Notes under the pieces: model-generated
Seen by the model: the letters and a program-made list of their open reading frames with translations, nothing else
What the model was told of the DNA's origin: nothing
The model's database searches: none
Position numbers and translations under genes: made by a program
Source of the DNA: Anaerobacillus sp.
GTDB lineage: Bacteria > Bacillota > Bacilli > Bacillales_H > Anaerobacillaceae
DNA: 18,112 nucleotides
Reading direction: 5' to 3'
NCBI GenBank assembly: GCA_007120055.1
Contig: SKOL01000394.1
Location: 1 to 18,112 of the forward strand
Shown: positions 7,450 to 13,959 of the stretch, one piece after another
How the letters are laid out: every line of letters starts with the position of its first letter
Position numbering within the stretch: the first letter of the stretch is position 1

Positions 7450-8397
7450 TTATTTAACAACACAAAGCGCATTTTCACCTTGAAGAATTTTCAAAACTTC
7501 TTCAGCCACTAATACTGAAGTTCTAATTTGTGATTCTTCTGTTAAGCCTGCTACATGAGGGGTAATGACGACATTTTCACACGTTAAAAGTGGATTAACA
7601 GGATGTACGGGTTCCTCTTCTAATACATCGAGATAGGCTCCAGCAATTAGATGACTGGTTACTGCCTCGTATAATGCCTGTTCATCGATAATTCCACCTC
7701 TAGAACTATTAATGATGTAAGCATTTTTCTTCATTGTTTTAAATTCCGTTTTAGAGAAGAGATTTTTGGTTGACTCAATTAGTGGTACATGAATACTAAT
7801 AAAATCAGCGTTTATTAACAGTTCTTCAAACGAAACTTGTTGAATGCCTGTTTCTGAAAATGGAAAATCATATTCAGTGAAAAATGGATCATACCCCACA
7901 ACGTTCATGCCAAAAGCCAATGCCCGTTTGGCTACACGATGTGCAATTTCTCCTGTTCCTACTAAACCAATCGTCTTTTGGTATAGTTCAGCGCCTGTAA
8001 ATCTTTTTCGGTCCCAATTTCCCGACTTAACATCCTTATCAGCTAAAAATAAAGGACGATTCGCTTCTAACATTGCCGCCATTACGTACTCCGCAACAGA
8101 AATTGCATTCGCATTTCTCGCAAAAGCGACGATTATATTAGATTCTTTGGCTGTTTGAAGATCAATATTATCAAGACCAACACCTAAGCGTCCTACTACT
8201 TTAAGCTTTTGTCCTGCATTTAATAATATATTGTCGACCTTCGTTTGATTTCTTACAATAATTGCGTCTACATCTTTCACTTTTTCAAGCAATAATTCTC
8301 GATTACTCCATAATGAAGGGTCATATTCAACCTGAGCATAATGTTTTAGCTTTTCAATTCCAACCGGCCAAATGATTTCCGTAATTAAAACCTTCAC
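7450..8397 (-). CDS. slcC: D-isomer-specific 2-hydroxyacid dehydrogenase (SerA-like), candidate (S)-sulfolactate dehydrogenase
   Basis: NAD-dependent cytoplasmic dehydrogenase of 315 residues, close to the length of SlcC as I recall it (about 310). The start is a GTG with GGGAGG at a good distance. The dinucleotide fold has G-L-V-G-T-G-E-I-A at 144-152, where the third glycine of G-x-G-x-x-G is Ala, and D170 ends the second strand, favouring NAD. The catalytic triad is R233 (S-S-R-G-G), E262 (E-E-E-P) and H281 (T-P-H-V-A-G). SlcC oxidises (S)-sulfolactate to sulfopyruvate. Together with ComC it turns the wrong enantiomer into the (R)-sulfolactate that SuyAB cleaves. The position directly after suyAB supports this. 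By sequence alone it could be a phosphoglycerate or other D-hydroxyacid dehydrogenase. A short decayed copy of part of it lies at 13333-13376. Confidence 0.82.
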   Translation of the reverse strand: MKVLITEIIWPVGIEKLKHYAQVEYDPSLWSNRELLLEKVKDVDAIIVRNQTKVDNILLNAGQKLKVVGRLGVGLDNIDLQTAKESNIIVAFARNANAISVAEYVMAAMLEANRPLFLADKDVKSGNWDRKRFTGAELYQKTIGLVGTGEIAHRVAKRALAFGMNVVGYDPFFTEYDFPFSETGIQQVSFEELLINADFISIHVPLIESTKNLFSKTEFKTMKKNAYIINSSRGGIIDEQALYEAVTSHLIAGAYLDVLEEEPVHPVNPLLTCENVVITPHVAGLTEESQIRTSVLVAEEVLKILQGENALCVVK

Positions 8398-8420
8398 TAG
8401 GCACCTCCCTTTATTCTAAT

Positions 8421-8444
8421 GGGTAAGGGTGACACCCCTTACCC
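8421..8444 (-). other. GC-rich hairpin between suyB and slcC
   Basis: GGGTAAGGG (8421-8429) and CCCTTACCC (8436-8444) form a perfect 9-bp stem with a 6-nt loop in the 96-nt gap between suyB and slcC. There is no T run on the minus strand, so I read it as an intercistronic stabilising or processing hairpin, or a weak attenuator. The arms resemble those of the hairpin at 191-228 (GGGTAAnGG core). Confidence 0.5.
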
Positions 8445-8493
8445 ATATAAGTGTTTTTGTTTAAATTCTTTCTGTAAATATTAAGTATGTCCG

Positions 8494-9666
8494 TTAAATA
8501 CTTACCCCTACACGGTGAATAGCAAAGCCTGTTTGTTCTTTTAAAATTTCCGCTTTTGTAAGCTTTCCGTTACAAGTTTCAAGGACTTCGTTATAAATCA
8601 CCTCTCCTGCATCGGCAATTGTGAGTTCATCACGGAAAATGCCACTTAAATCTAATTCAACTGTATCTTCCATTAATTCAAATGACTCGTTATTACCCGT
8701 GATTTTAATGGTTGGCATGATTGGGTGAGAAATTGTATGTCCTCCTCCAGTACTAAAAACGAGTACTTGTGCACCTGCAGCCGCTATTGCTGAAATTGAC
8801 TCACTCCCGTGACCAGGAGTATACATTACATAAACACCTGGATCTTTTTGCTCAATATATTCTGCACACTCTAATCCGTTTACGATTGGCGCTTTACCTG
8901 ATTTCATGTAGGCTCCTAACGATTTTTCCTCAATTGTACTTAAGCCACCAATAATGTTATCACCTGTCGGCTGTGATCCTCGAATATCTTCTCCACTCGC
9001 TAATGCGCGCCTCTCCATATCGTTGATATAACCTACAATTTTCTCTCCTACCTCTGGTGTCACTGAACGTTCCTTAATAAAGTCTTCAGCTCCCATTAAC
9101 TCCATAACTTCTGCTAGGATTGAACGTCCTCCATGAGCAACAATCTTATCTGAACAAACCCCAAGTGCCACATTTGATCCAATTCCTGAACTCGTGTCAG
9201 ATGTTCCACAGTTTAAGCCGAATACTAAGTTTGAAATACTGACAGGTTCCCGAACTAAGTTAGATAGTTCACGCTTCATATTCATCGCTTTTCGCGTTGC
9301 CTCAGCAGTCGCTTCAATAGCCCCGCCAGATTTTCGAATATTGACTACTTCGACACGCTTCCCAGTTTTAGCTACTTCTGCAGCAATCTCTTCTGCAGTA
9401 CAACCTTCCTCACGGAAGTGATCAATCACGACAACTCCACCTACATTAGGATTTTTAGCTGTACCCACTAATGTTTGGAATGTTTGACGCAAATCAGGTC
9501 TTACTTGACAACGTCCTAGTGGATGAGTAATTGCAACCGCTCCGTCAATTGTTGCAGCAACACGTTCGGCCGTAGAGTTTGCGTAAATTGTTCCTGAAAG
9601 TATAAGAATGTGATTACGTATTCCCACTTGACCATCTGGACGAACATATCCCATAAAAGTACTCAT
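8494..9666 (-). CDS. suyB: UxaA-family lyase large subunit, probable (2R)-sulfolactate sulfo-lyase subunit beta
   Basis: Catalytic subunit of 390 residues matching the C-terminal UxaA/galactarate dehydratase domain without its SAF part. Family marks in order: G-Q-V-G-I-R-N-H (12-19), a H-P-L-G-R-C site (48-53) where sugar-acid dehydratases usually have H-x-x-G-C, F-G-L-N-C-G-T-S-D (149-157), G-G-R-S-I-L (179-184), E-E-K-S-L-G near 250, then T-P-G-H-G-S-E and S-T-G-G-G-H-T-I-S-H in the last quarter. The reaction inferred is (R)-3-sulfolactate to pyruvate plus sulfite in the cytoplasm. Sulfolactate sulfo-lyase is encoded as two genes of this type, while many altronate dehydratases are single fused chains. 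The sulfite-exporter-type genes and two hydroxyacid dehydrogenases nearby favour SuyB. The gene begins 2 nt after suyA. An altronate or galactarate dehydratase is the main alternative. Confidence 0.82.
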   Translation of the reverse strand: MSTFMGYVRPDGQVGIRNHILILSGTIYANSTAERVAATIDGAVAITHPLGRCQVRPDLRQTFQTLVGTAKNPNVGGVVVIDHFREEGCTAEEIAAEVAKTGKRVEVVNIRKSGGAIEATAEATRKAMNMKRELSNLVREPVSISNLVFGLNCGTSDTSSGIGSNVALGVCSDKIVAHGGRSILAEVMELMGAEDFIKERSVTPEVGEKIVGYINDMERRALASGEDIRGSQPTGDNIIGGLSTIEEKSLGAYMKSGKAPIVNGLECAEYIEQKDPGVYVMYTPGHGSESISAIAAAGAQVLVFSTGGGHTISHPIMPTIKITGNNESFELMEDTVELDLSGIFRDELTIADAGEVIYNEVLETCNGKLTKAEILKEQTGFAIHRVGVSI

Positions 9667-9668
9667 AA

Positions 9669-9992
9669 TTATACACGCTCCTTTTCAGCTTGATTTTTAA
9701 CAAATAAATCTCCACGGCCTCTATTACTCTCAATATTATGAATATGAACGTGATCCCCTACTTCGATGTCTTCTAAGGCTGTACCGATACTTAATCCATA
9801 TTTTAAGATTGCGTCTCCCTTTTTAATCGGACGAACAGCAATTTTGTGACCATATGGAATATCCTTTAATATTTCAACATGCTTAACATCACCATCAACT
9901 TCAACCGTAACACTTCTTCCTTGTTTCATACCTCTACTAATTACAGTAGCCGTATTGTCCAGTTGTTCTACTAAATGAACTTCTCTTGCCAT
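9669..9992 (-). CDS. suyA: SAF-domain small subunit, probable (2R)-sulfolactate sulfo-lyase subunit alpha
   Basis: A 107-residue protein consisting of one SAF domain, homologous to the N-terminal part of altronate dehydratase. Visible marks are D-N-T-A-T near residue 12, I-P-Y-G-H-K-I-A-V (about 45-53), I-K-K-G-D-A-I-L-K-Y-G, D-I-E-V-G-D-H-V-H-I-H-N, and a C-terminal N-R-G-R-G-D tail. In this family the SAF subunit helps hold the acid substrate while the large subunit does the metal-dependent elimination. GAGGAGG lies just before the ATG, the strongest ribosome binding site of the operon. It is the first gene, separated from suyB by 2 nt. A frame-shifted copy of its first half, plus the whole upstream region, is present at 13476-13838. 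Confidence 0.82.
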   Translation of the reverse strand: MAREVHLVEQLDNTATVISRGMKQGRSVTVEVDGDVKHVEILKDIPYGHKIAVRPIKKGDAILKYGLSIGTALEDIEVGDHVHIHNIESNRGRGDLFVKNQAEKERV

Positions 9993-10031
9993 TTAAACTC
10001 CTCCTCGATTATTGACTGAATTAATAGCTTT

Positions 10032-10052
10032 TTGGTTAAATGCCCCAACCAA
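10032..10052. promoter_or_regulatory. Inverted repeat, candidate GntR operator
   Basis: TTGGTT (10032-10037) and AACCAA (10047-10052) are perfect inverted arms 9 nt apart, about 15-35 nt past the -10 box of the suyA promoter and so around or just after the expected transcript start. The same dyad, with one more paired base on each side, survives at 13653-13675 in the decayed copy. TGGT/ACCA half-sites are typical of FadR-subfamily regulators, although this spacing is longer than in the FadR site itself. Confidence 0.5.
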
Positions 10053-10066
10053 TTGCTATTAAAGCT

Positions 10067-10095
10067 ATTAAAACACCAATAAACTTTTTTATCAA
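10067..10095 (-). promoter_or_regulatory. Sigma-A-type promoter of the suyA operon
   Basis: On the minus strand TTGATA (10095-10090) and TTTAAT (10072-10067) are separated by exactly 17 nt, each one base from the TTGACA/TATAAT consensus. The ATG of suyA lies about 75 nt downstream. The decayed copy keeps the same two hexamers and the same 17-nt spacer (13699-13727) even though the spacer sequence differs in part. Confidence 0.6.
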
Positions 10096-10215
10096 TATTT
10101 TTTGAATATTTTGTATTATTAGAATTTTTAATAAGTGATATCGAAAACTGCAATGATTTCTTTTATGATTTTTATGCTATTGTAATTACTAATACTAGAA
10201 AAAGGAGATGAAAGT

Positions 10216-11406
10216 ATGGGAGTTCCTGACAAAAAGAAAGTAGAAAAAAAATTAACAACTAAACACCTATACAAAAATTTGAAACAAATTAAAAACATCT
10301 TACCTGGAATTTTGTATTGTTTAGGGATTATGTTAGTCGGTATATTTTTAGCAGAATGGCTAGGCACTTGGGTTAATCAATTACAAGGGCTTCCAAGTAC
10401 AAGTTCAAGCCCCATATCTAGTATTTTCGTAGCGATTATTCTTGGTTTGTTAGTAAGGAATATCATTGGTTTACAAGAAGTATTTAAGGATGGCGTTACA
10501 TTTTCTATAAAATTTATATTAAGATTTGGAATTATCTTGTTGGGGATCCGGTTAAGTTTTATAGATGTTGTAAAATTAGGAGCCTGGGGCATTCCGATTA
10601 TCCTAGCGTGTGTCGCTGCAGGTTTATTCGTCACATTGTGGATTACCAGTAAGATGAAACAGTCTCACAGACTAGGGACCCTCGTAGCCAGTGGCACAGG
10701 AATATGTGGTGTTACGGCGATAGTCGCGATCTCACCTGGAATTAAAGCCAATGATGAAGAAGTAGCATATGCAATTGCAAACATTACACTTTTTGGCGTC
10801 ATCGCAATGTTCGCCTACCCATACTTGGCGTATTATTTATTTCAAGATGATCCTATTAAAGCAGGTCTTTTCTTAGGTACATCGATTCACGAAACGGCTC
10901 AAGTTGCAGGTGCTGCTCTTATTTATGACCAAGTGTTTGAAATGTCAAAGGTTGTTGATGTTGCAACAATTACAAAACTAACAAGAAATGTTTTAATTCT
11001 AGCGGTTGTACCATTATTATCATTTTATTATTTAAACAAAGTAGCAGACCGTACAAATGGACCGGTAACAACTCAAAAGTGGTATCAGTTAATTCCGTTA
11101 TTCGTATTAGGATTTTTAGGCATGGCTATTGCTCGTTCAATAGGAGATGCTGGTGTAACTAACCATGGTGTTGCTTTCGGATTGTTAAGCCCCGAACAAT
11201 GGAAAAATACCTGGACAACACTCAATACGTTAGGTTCTAAATATTTTTTAGGAATTGCGATGGCCGGAGTCGGCCTTTCTACAAGCTTTGGTGTATTTAA
11301 AGGATTAGGAATTAAGCCCTTCTTTATTGGGATGGTAGCAGCACTTGCGGTTGGCGTTGTAAGTTTAATCATGGTATCTCTATTAGGAGGTTTTATCTCA
11401 CTTTAA
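10216..11406 (+). CDS. PF03601 (YeiH-type) membrane exporter, candidate sulfite/sulfonate exporter
   Basis: Integral membrane protein of 396 residues with about ten hydrophobic segments after a basic cytoplasmic N-terminus (Lys-rich, residues 5-27). Family hallmarks include G-T-G-I-C-G-V-T-A-I in the middle, then I-T-L-F-G-V-I-A-M-F-A-Y-P, and G-T-S-I-H-E-T-A-Q-V-A-G-A-A. Members are annotated as putative sulfate exporters. In enteric bacteria yeiH lies beside the LysR gene yeiE, which is linked to sulfite tolerance. AAAGGAG lies 9 nt before the ATG. The gene is divergent from suyA across a 223-nt region, so both could share control. Exporting sulfite released by SuyAB is the simplest role (inference). 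A strong palindromic terminator follows. Confidence 0.85.
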   Translation: MGVPDKKKVEKKLTTKHLYKNLKQIKNILPGILYCLGIMLVGIFLAEWLGTWVNQLQGLPSTSSSPISSIFVAIILGLLVRNIIGLQEVFKDGVTFSIKFILRFGIILLGIRLSFIDVVKLGAWGIPIILACVAAGLFVTLWITSKMKQSHRLGTLVASGTGICGVTAIVAISPGIKANDEEVAYAIANITLFGVIAMFAYPYLAYYLFQDDPIKAGLFLGTSIHETAQVAGAALIYDQVFEMSKVVDVATITKLTRNVLILAVVPLLSFYYLNKVADRTNGPVTTQKWYQLIPLFVLGFLGMAIARSIGDAGVTNHGVAFGLLSPEQWKNTWTTLNTLGSKYFLGIAMAGVGLSTSFGVFKGLGIKPFFIGMVAALAVGVVSLIMVSLLGGFISL

Positions 11407-11410
11407 TAAT

Positions 11411-11461
11411 AAAAGGGCTGTCCCAAAAGGTCATTTTATGACCTTTTGGGACAGCCCTTTT
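11411..11461 (+). terminator. Perfect 24-bp palindromic terminator after the PF03601 gene
   Basis: Arms 11411-11434 and 11438-11461 are fully complementary with only a TTT loop; the left arm begins AAAAGGGCTGTCCC and the right arm ends in TTTT. It begins 4 nt after the stop codon. The near-perfect, bidirectional stem and the GGGCTGTCCC core resemble palindromes scattered through Bacillus-type genomes and at some insertion-sequence ends, so it may also be a repeat element. Confidence 0.85.
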
Positions 11462-11527
11462 ATATAATGTAAGCTAACTAATAACTTAGGGAGTAAGTGT
11501 TTCAATTTTAGTTCGATTCTAACATAA

Positions 11528-11668
11528 TTATTTCATTATAGGTTTAGGTTTCTCAAGATCTGTATCATTTAAAATTCTAATGAAGCCATAATTAATAGTA
11601 AGGTTTTGATCAGCTCCGTTGTATAGACACAATGGAAATTCTCCATTTATAACAATGTTCTAAGTAAT
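11528..11668 (-). other. Short open frame without a start downstream of the TauE gene
   Basis: After the TauE stop, a different minus-strand frame stays open for about 45 codons from an in-frame TAG to a TAA at 11528-11530. The amino-acid composition looks protein-like (G-E-F-P-L-C-L-Y near the beginning, E-K-P-K-P at the end), but there is no ATG, GTG or TTG start and I do not recognise it. It could be a degraded gene end. Confidence 0.15.
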
Positions 11669-12375
11669 AATGAAATCCCTGTTGACAAAAGAATTGTGTA
11701 AGTTATTAGTATAAAAAATTTCTTTGAAATTAACTTATGGACTTTATTTCCTACTAAAACCCCTAAATATGATACTGGTAATAATAATAGAAGATATTTT
11801 ACCATTTCCATTGTTATTGACCCACTTAAAAGTAACACCGTTAATGGAAATGGGTAAATGAAAAACAAAAATACTATTCCGTTGGCACGATAATAGACTT
11901 GATCAGCTTTTTTCGTTTCTAAATAAAGCATAATTGGCGGACCAGGTAATCCAACACTAAATGTTAAAAATCCAGAGAATGCACCAAAACACCAATCTTT
12001 TTTCTCGATTTTACTTAACCACCTGTCAAAATAATGTTTAAAGATTAATAAGAGTGTAATAAGAATAATTACAATGCTTATTAATAACCTTAAACCTTCA
12101 ACATCAAAATAAAAGAAGACGCCCCCCCCAATGGGTAGTCCGAGTAAACTTCCTAATAACAATCGTTTTTGCAATTTTCGATCTGAACCTTTATACACGC
12201 TTTTCACATTAATACTTAAAGTTAAAAACGAAATGAGCATCACTAGCGGTATTACCCACTGAGGAGCAAACATTAAAGATAAAATCGGAATTGAAATTAA
12301 AGCAAATCCAAAGCCTGTAGTCGATTGAATTAAAGCTGAGAAGAAAATCGCAACCGCACTCAAAAGTAGGTCCAT
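11647..12375 (-). CDS. TauE/SafE-family permease (first of two)
   Basis: A 242-residue membrane protein with about seven or eight hydrophobic segments and the two half-repeats typical of TauE/SafE (formerly DUF81). The first half carries T-T-G-F-G-F-A-L-I-S-I-P (19-30) and the second V-G-L-P-G-P-P-I-M-L-Y-L near residue 140. Members are linked to sulfite or organosulfonate export in taurine, sulfoacetate and sulfolactate pathways. AAGGTGG precedes the ATG by 7 nt. It follows the second TauE-type gene by 42 nt on the same strand, so the two are probably cotranscribed. It is not closely similar to its neighbour, so the pair does not look like a recent tandem duplication. It converges with the PF03601 gene. 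Confidence 0.85.
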   Translation of the reverse strand: MDLLLSAVAIFFSALIQSTTGFGFALISIPILSLMFAPQWVIPLVMLISFLTLSINVKSVYKGSDRKLQKRLLLGSLLGLPIGGGVFFYFDVEGLRLLISIVIILITLLLIFKHYFDRWLSKIEKKDWCFGAFSGFLTFSVGLPGPPIMLYLETKKADQVYYRANGIVFLFFIYPFPLTVLLLSGSITMEMVKYLLLLLPVSYLGVLVGNKVHKLISKKFFILITYTILLSTGISLLLRTLL

Positions 12376-12417
12376 ACTAAAACCACCTTACTTCATCCCT
12401 TTAAAAAGGCATATATA

Positions 12418-13179
12418 CTAATATAAAAATTGTATTCCAATAAAGAGTAACACTGTAGACAATAAATAAACTAATTTTTTCGAAGGCATACGATTAGAAA
12501 CAAACGCTCCTAATGGAGCCCCGATTACTGCTCCTAATACTAAATTAATCCCAATTGACCAGATAATATAGCCGTTAAAAATATAAAAAAGTACAGATAT
12601 AAAACCAATACATGTAACAACAAATTGAGAGGTAGGTACACCCCACTTTACAGGAAACCCTAAAATGTAAATGAGTATGGGCACCATGAAAGGGCCACCA
12701 CCAATTCCCATTAGCGACGAGATAATTCCAATTCCCGTTAAAGAGCAGAAACCTAAAACCTTTTTATTAAAATTGAGATTACTCCAATTAAATGAATAAC
12801 TCTCTTCGCTCTGTTGTTTTCCTAGTGAGTTTTTCCAAATCATCCATAGAGCCAGTATGATTACTAATATCCCAAATATGAGTTGAAACGTACGCGGTTC
12901 AATTTGAAAAGCTATATAAACTCCTAATAATATCCCTAAAAATGATAGTAATGAAAATTTAATCCCATTTTTTATGTCAACTTTTCCATAACGAATGTAG
13001 GATACTGTACCAAAAAAACCATTTAATACGACAAATAATAACGAGGTACCCGCAGCATATAAAGGTTCAATGTTTAAAAAAAGAATAAGGATTGGTATAG
13101 CTAGGAATCCGCCCCCCGCCCCTAAAATAGTGCCTATCATCCCTATTAATAAACCAATCCCTATAAAAATCAACTCCAT
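12418..13179 (-). CDS. TauE/SafE-family permease (second of two), sulfite-exporter type
   Basis: A 253-residue, eight-helix membrane protein with a clear internal duplication. G-A-G-G-G-F-L-A-I-P-I-L at 20-31 is mirrored by G-I-G-G-G-P-F-M-V-P-I-L near 160, the defining glycine-rich signatures of the family. A charged loop around residues 115-135 separates the halves. It is expected in the cytoplasmic membrane, exporting sulfite or a sulfonate (inference from family and neighbours). AAAGGAGTGG lies before the ATG. It is the upstream gene of a two-gene minus-strand unit. I find no confident promoter in the 150 nt upstream, which adjoin the decayed suy copy. Confidence 0.88.
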   Translation of the reverse strand: MELIFIGIGLLIGMIGTILGAGGGFLAIPILILFLNIEPLYAAGTSLLFVVLNGFFGTVSYIRYGKVDIKNGIKFSLLSFLGILLGVYIAFQIEPRTFQLIFGILVIILALWMIWKNSLGKQQSEESYSFNWSNLNFNKKVLGFCSLTGIGIISSLMGIGGGPFMVPILIYILGFPVKWGVPTSQFVVTCIGFISVLFYIFNGYIIWSIGINLVLGAVIGAPLGAFVSNRMPSKKLVYLLSTVLLFIGIQFLY

Positions 13180-13332
13180 CTTACCACTCCTTTAAATATA
13201 ATTGTTTTAGTAAATAGGATGGAGTACTAAAAAATATTCCCTTTGGAGTTGGTACTCGTAAAAAGTTTTTAAGTAGGAAATAAATAACAGTCCTCGTCAG
13301 ACGGAAAATAAGACCGTTTGTACCATAGCGTT
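13180..13332. other. Intergenic region upstream of the TauE pair
   Basis: No gene is visible. A loose inverted repeat GAGTAC (13222-13227) / GTACTC (13252-13257) is present, and a weak ACGG/CCGT repeat lies near 13301-13318. Any promoter for the TauE pair must lie here or in the adjoining copy of the suy region, but no clear hexamer pair stands out. Confidence 0.3.
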
Positions 13333-13376
13333 GTTACTGCCTCGTATAATGCCTGTTCACGATAATTCAACTATTA
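13333..13376 (-). pseudogene. Remnant of slcC (internal fragment)
   Basis: This stretch matches 7658-7707 inside slcC with several small deletions (the shared run beginning GTTACTGCCTCGTATAATGC is identical). It is out of any translatable context and directly joined to a suyB fragment. Confidence 0.75.
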
Positions 13377-13482
13377 ATTGCAACCGCTCCGTCAATTGTT
13401 GCTGCAACACGTTCGGCCGTATAGTTTTCGTAAATTATTCCTGAAAGTATAAGGATGTGGTTACGTATTCCCCCTTGACCAT
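13376..13482 (-). pseudogene. Remnant of suyB (codons about 11-45)
   Basis: The stretch matches 9531-9633, the early part of suyB, with about ten base changes. Its distal end is fused to the slcC fragment over a shared TAAT, and its proximal end is fused to the suyA fragment over a shared TGACCAT (present in suyB near 9628 and in suyA near 9846). The rest of suyB is missing. Confidence 0.85.
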
Positions 13483-13614
13483 ATGGAATATCCTTTAATA
13501 TTTCAACATGCTTAACATCACCATCAACCGTAACACTTCTTCCTTGTTTCATACCTCTACTAATTACAGTAGCCGTATTGCCACTTCTTCTACTAAATGA
13601 ACTTCTCTTGCCAT
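13476..13614 (-). pseudogene. Remnant of suyA (first half), frame-shifted
   Basis: The stretch corresponds to the first roughly 48 codons of suyA with its ATG at 13614 and an intact GGAGGAG site. A single missing base about codon 13 (GAC reduced to GC) shifts the frame into an early TAA. A two-codon deletion (Glu-Val before D-G-D) lies at a short repeat. From a downstream ATG (13552) the frame reads in phase through the junction into the suyB fragment, giving a 61-codon chimera that is probably not functional. Confidence 0.88.
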
Positions 13615-13652
13615 TTAGACTCCTCCTCGATTATTGCCTAATTTAATAGTAT

Positions 13653-13727
13653 ATTGGTTAAATGACCCAACCAATCCGCTATTAAGGATATTAGGAATAT
13701 TAAAGCATTAAAAAACTTTTTTATCAA
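13653..13727 (-). promoter_or_regulatory. Conserved promoter and inverted repeat in the decayed copy
   Basis: TTGATA (13727-13722) and TTTAAT (13704-13699) keep the 17-nt spacing of the functional copy. ATTGGTT (13653-13659) and AACCAAT (13669-13675) keep the dyad with its 9-nt centre. The distance between -10 and dyad is 9 nt longer than at suyA. It may still drive a short transcript or bind the regulator. Confidence 0.5.
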
Positions 13728-13918
13728 CGTTTTTTAAATCTTTAGTATTATTAGAATATTTAATGAGTAGCATCAAAAACTACAATGAATTCTTTTCATT
13801 TTCGTATGATATTGTAAAATTATATACCTAGAAAAGTAAGAAACGTGGTGCGTTTCAAAGTAAATACATTATTTTTGAATATTTTAATTTTTTTAAATAA
13901 AAGGACAACTTCATGGTA

Positions 13919-13924
13919 TATAAT
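13919..13924 (+). promoter_or_regulatory. Possible -10 box of the LysR gene
   Basis: TATAAT within TATATAAT, preceded by TGG, lies 36 nt before the TTG start. There is no good -35 hexamer at 17 nt, so it would depend on the upstream TG or on an activator. Confidence 0.35.
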
Positions 13925-13959
13925 GGAATAATAACAATTAAAACTTAGGGGGTAGTGCT

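Larger units (their letters stand above)
13333..13838. repeat. Diverged second copy of the slcC-suyB-suyA-promoter block
   Basis: The stretch is collinear in order and orientation with 7658-10200, but large internal parts of slcC, suyB and suyA are deleted. Similarity continues past the suyA start through the whole divergent control region up to about 13838 and then stops, about 120 nt before lysR. Base changes and small indels throughout indicate an old duplication or the relic of an older cluster. Confidence 0.88.

Noticed and set aside
8494..9992. Altronate or galactarate dehydratase as the primary call for the lyase
   Set aside because: No uronate or sugar-acid genes (UxaB, UxaC, KdgK, KdgA types) are present, while sulfite-exporter families and two hydroxyacid dehydrogenases are. 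It remains the main alternative.
9971..10367. Minus-strand frames across the suyA-exporter gap and the exporter's 5' end
   Set aside because: They have no ribosome binding sites and odd composition, and they overlap a well-supported promoter region and gene start.
13222..13257. GAGTAC/GTACTC inverted repeat as an operator for the TauE pair
   Set aside because: The arms are only 6 nt with a 24-nt centre, there is no second copy, and no promoter is seen beside it, so it is likely chance in this AT-rich stretch.
13367..13552. A 61-codon minus-strand frame joining suyA-like and suyB-like residues, which might look like a novel fused mini-lyase
   Set aside because: It starts at an internal Met, is truncated in both parts, lacks the catalytic segments, and is explained by a deletion junction within a decayed copy.
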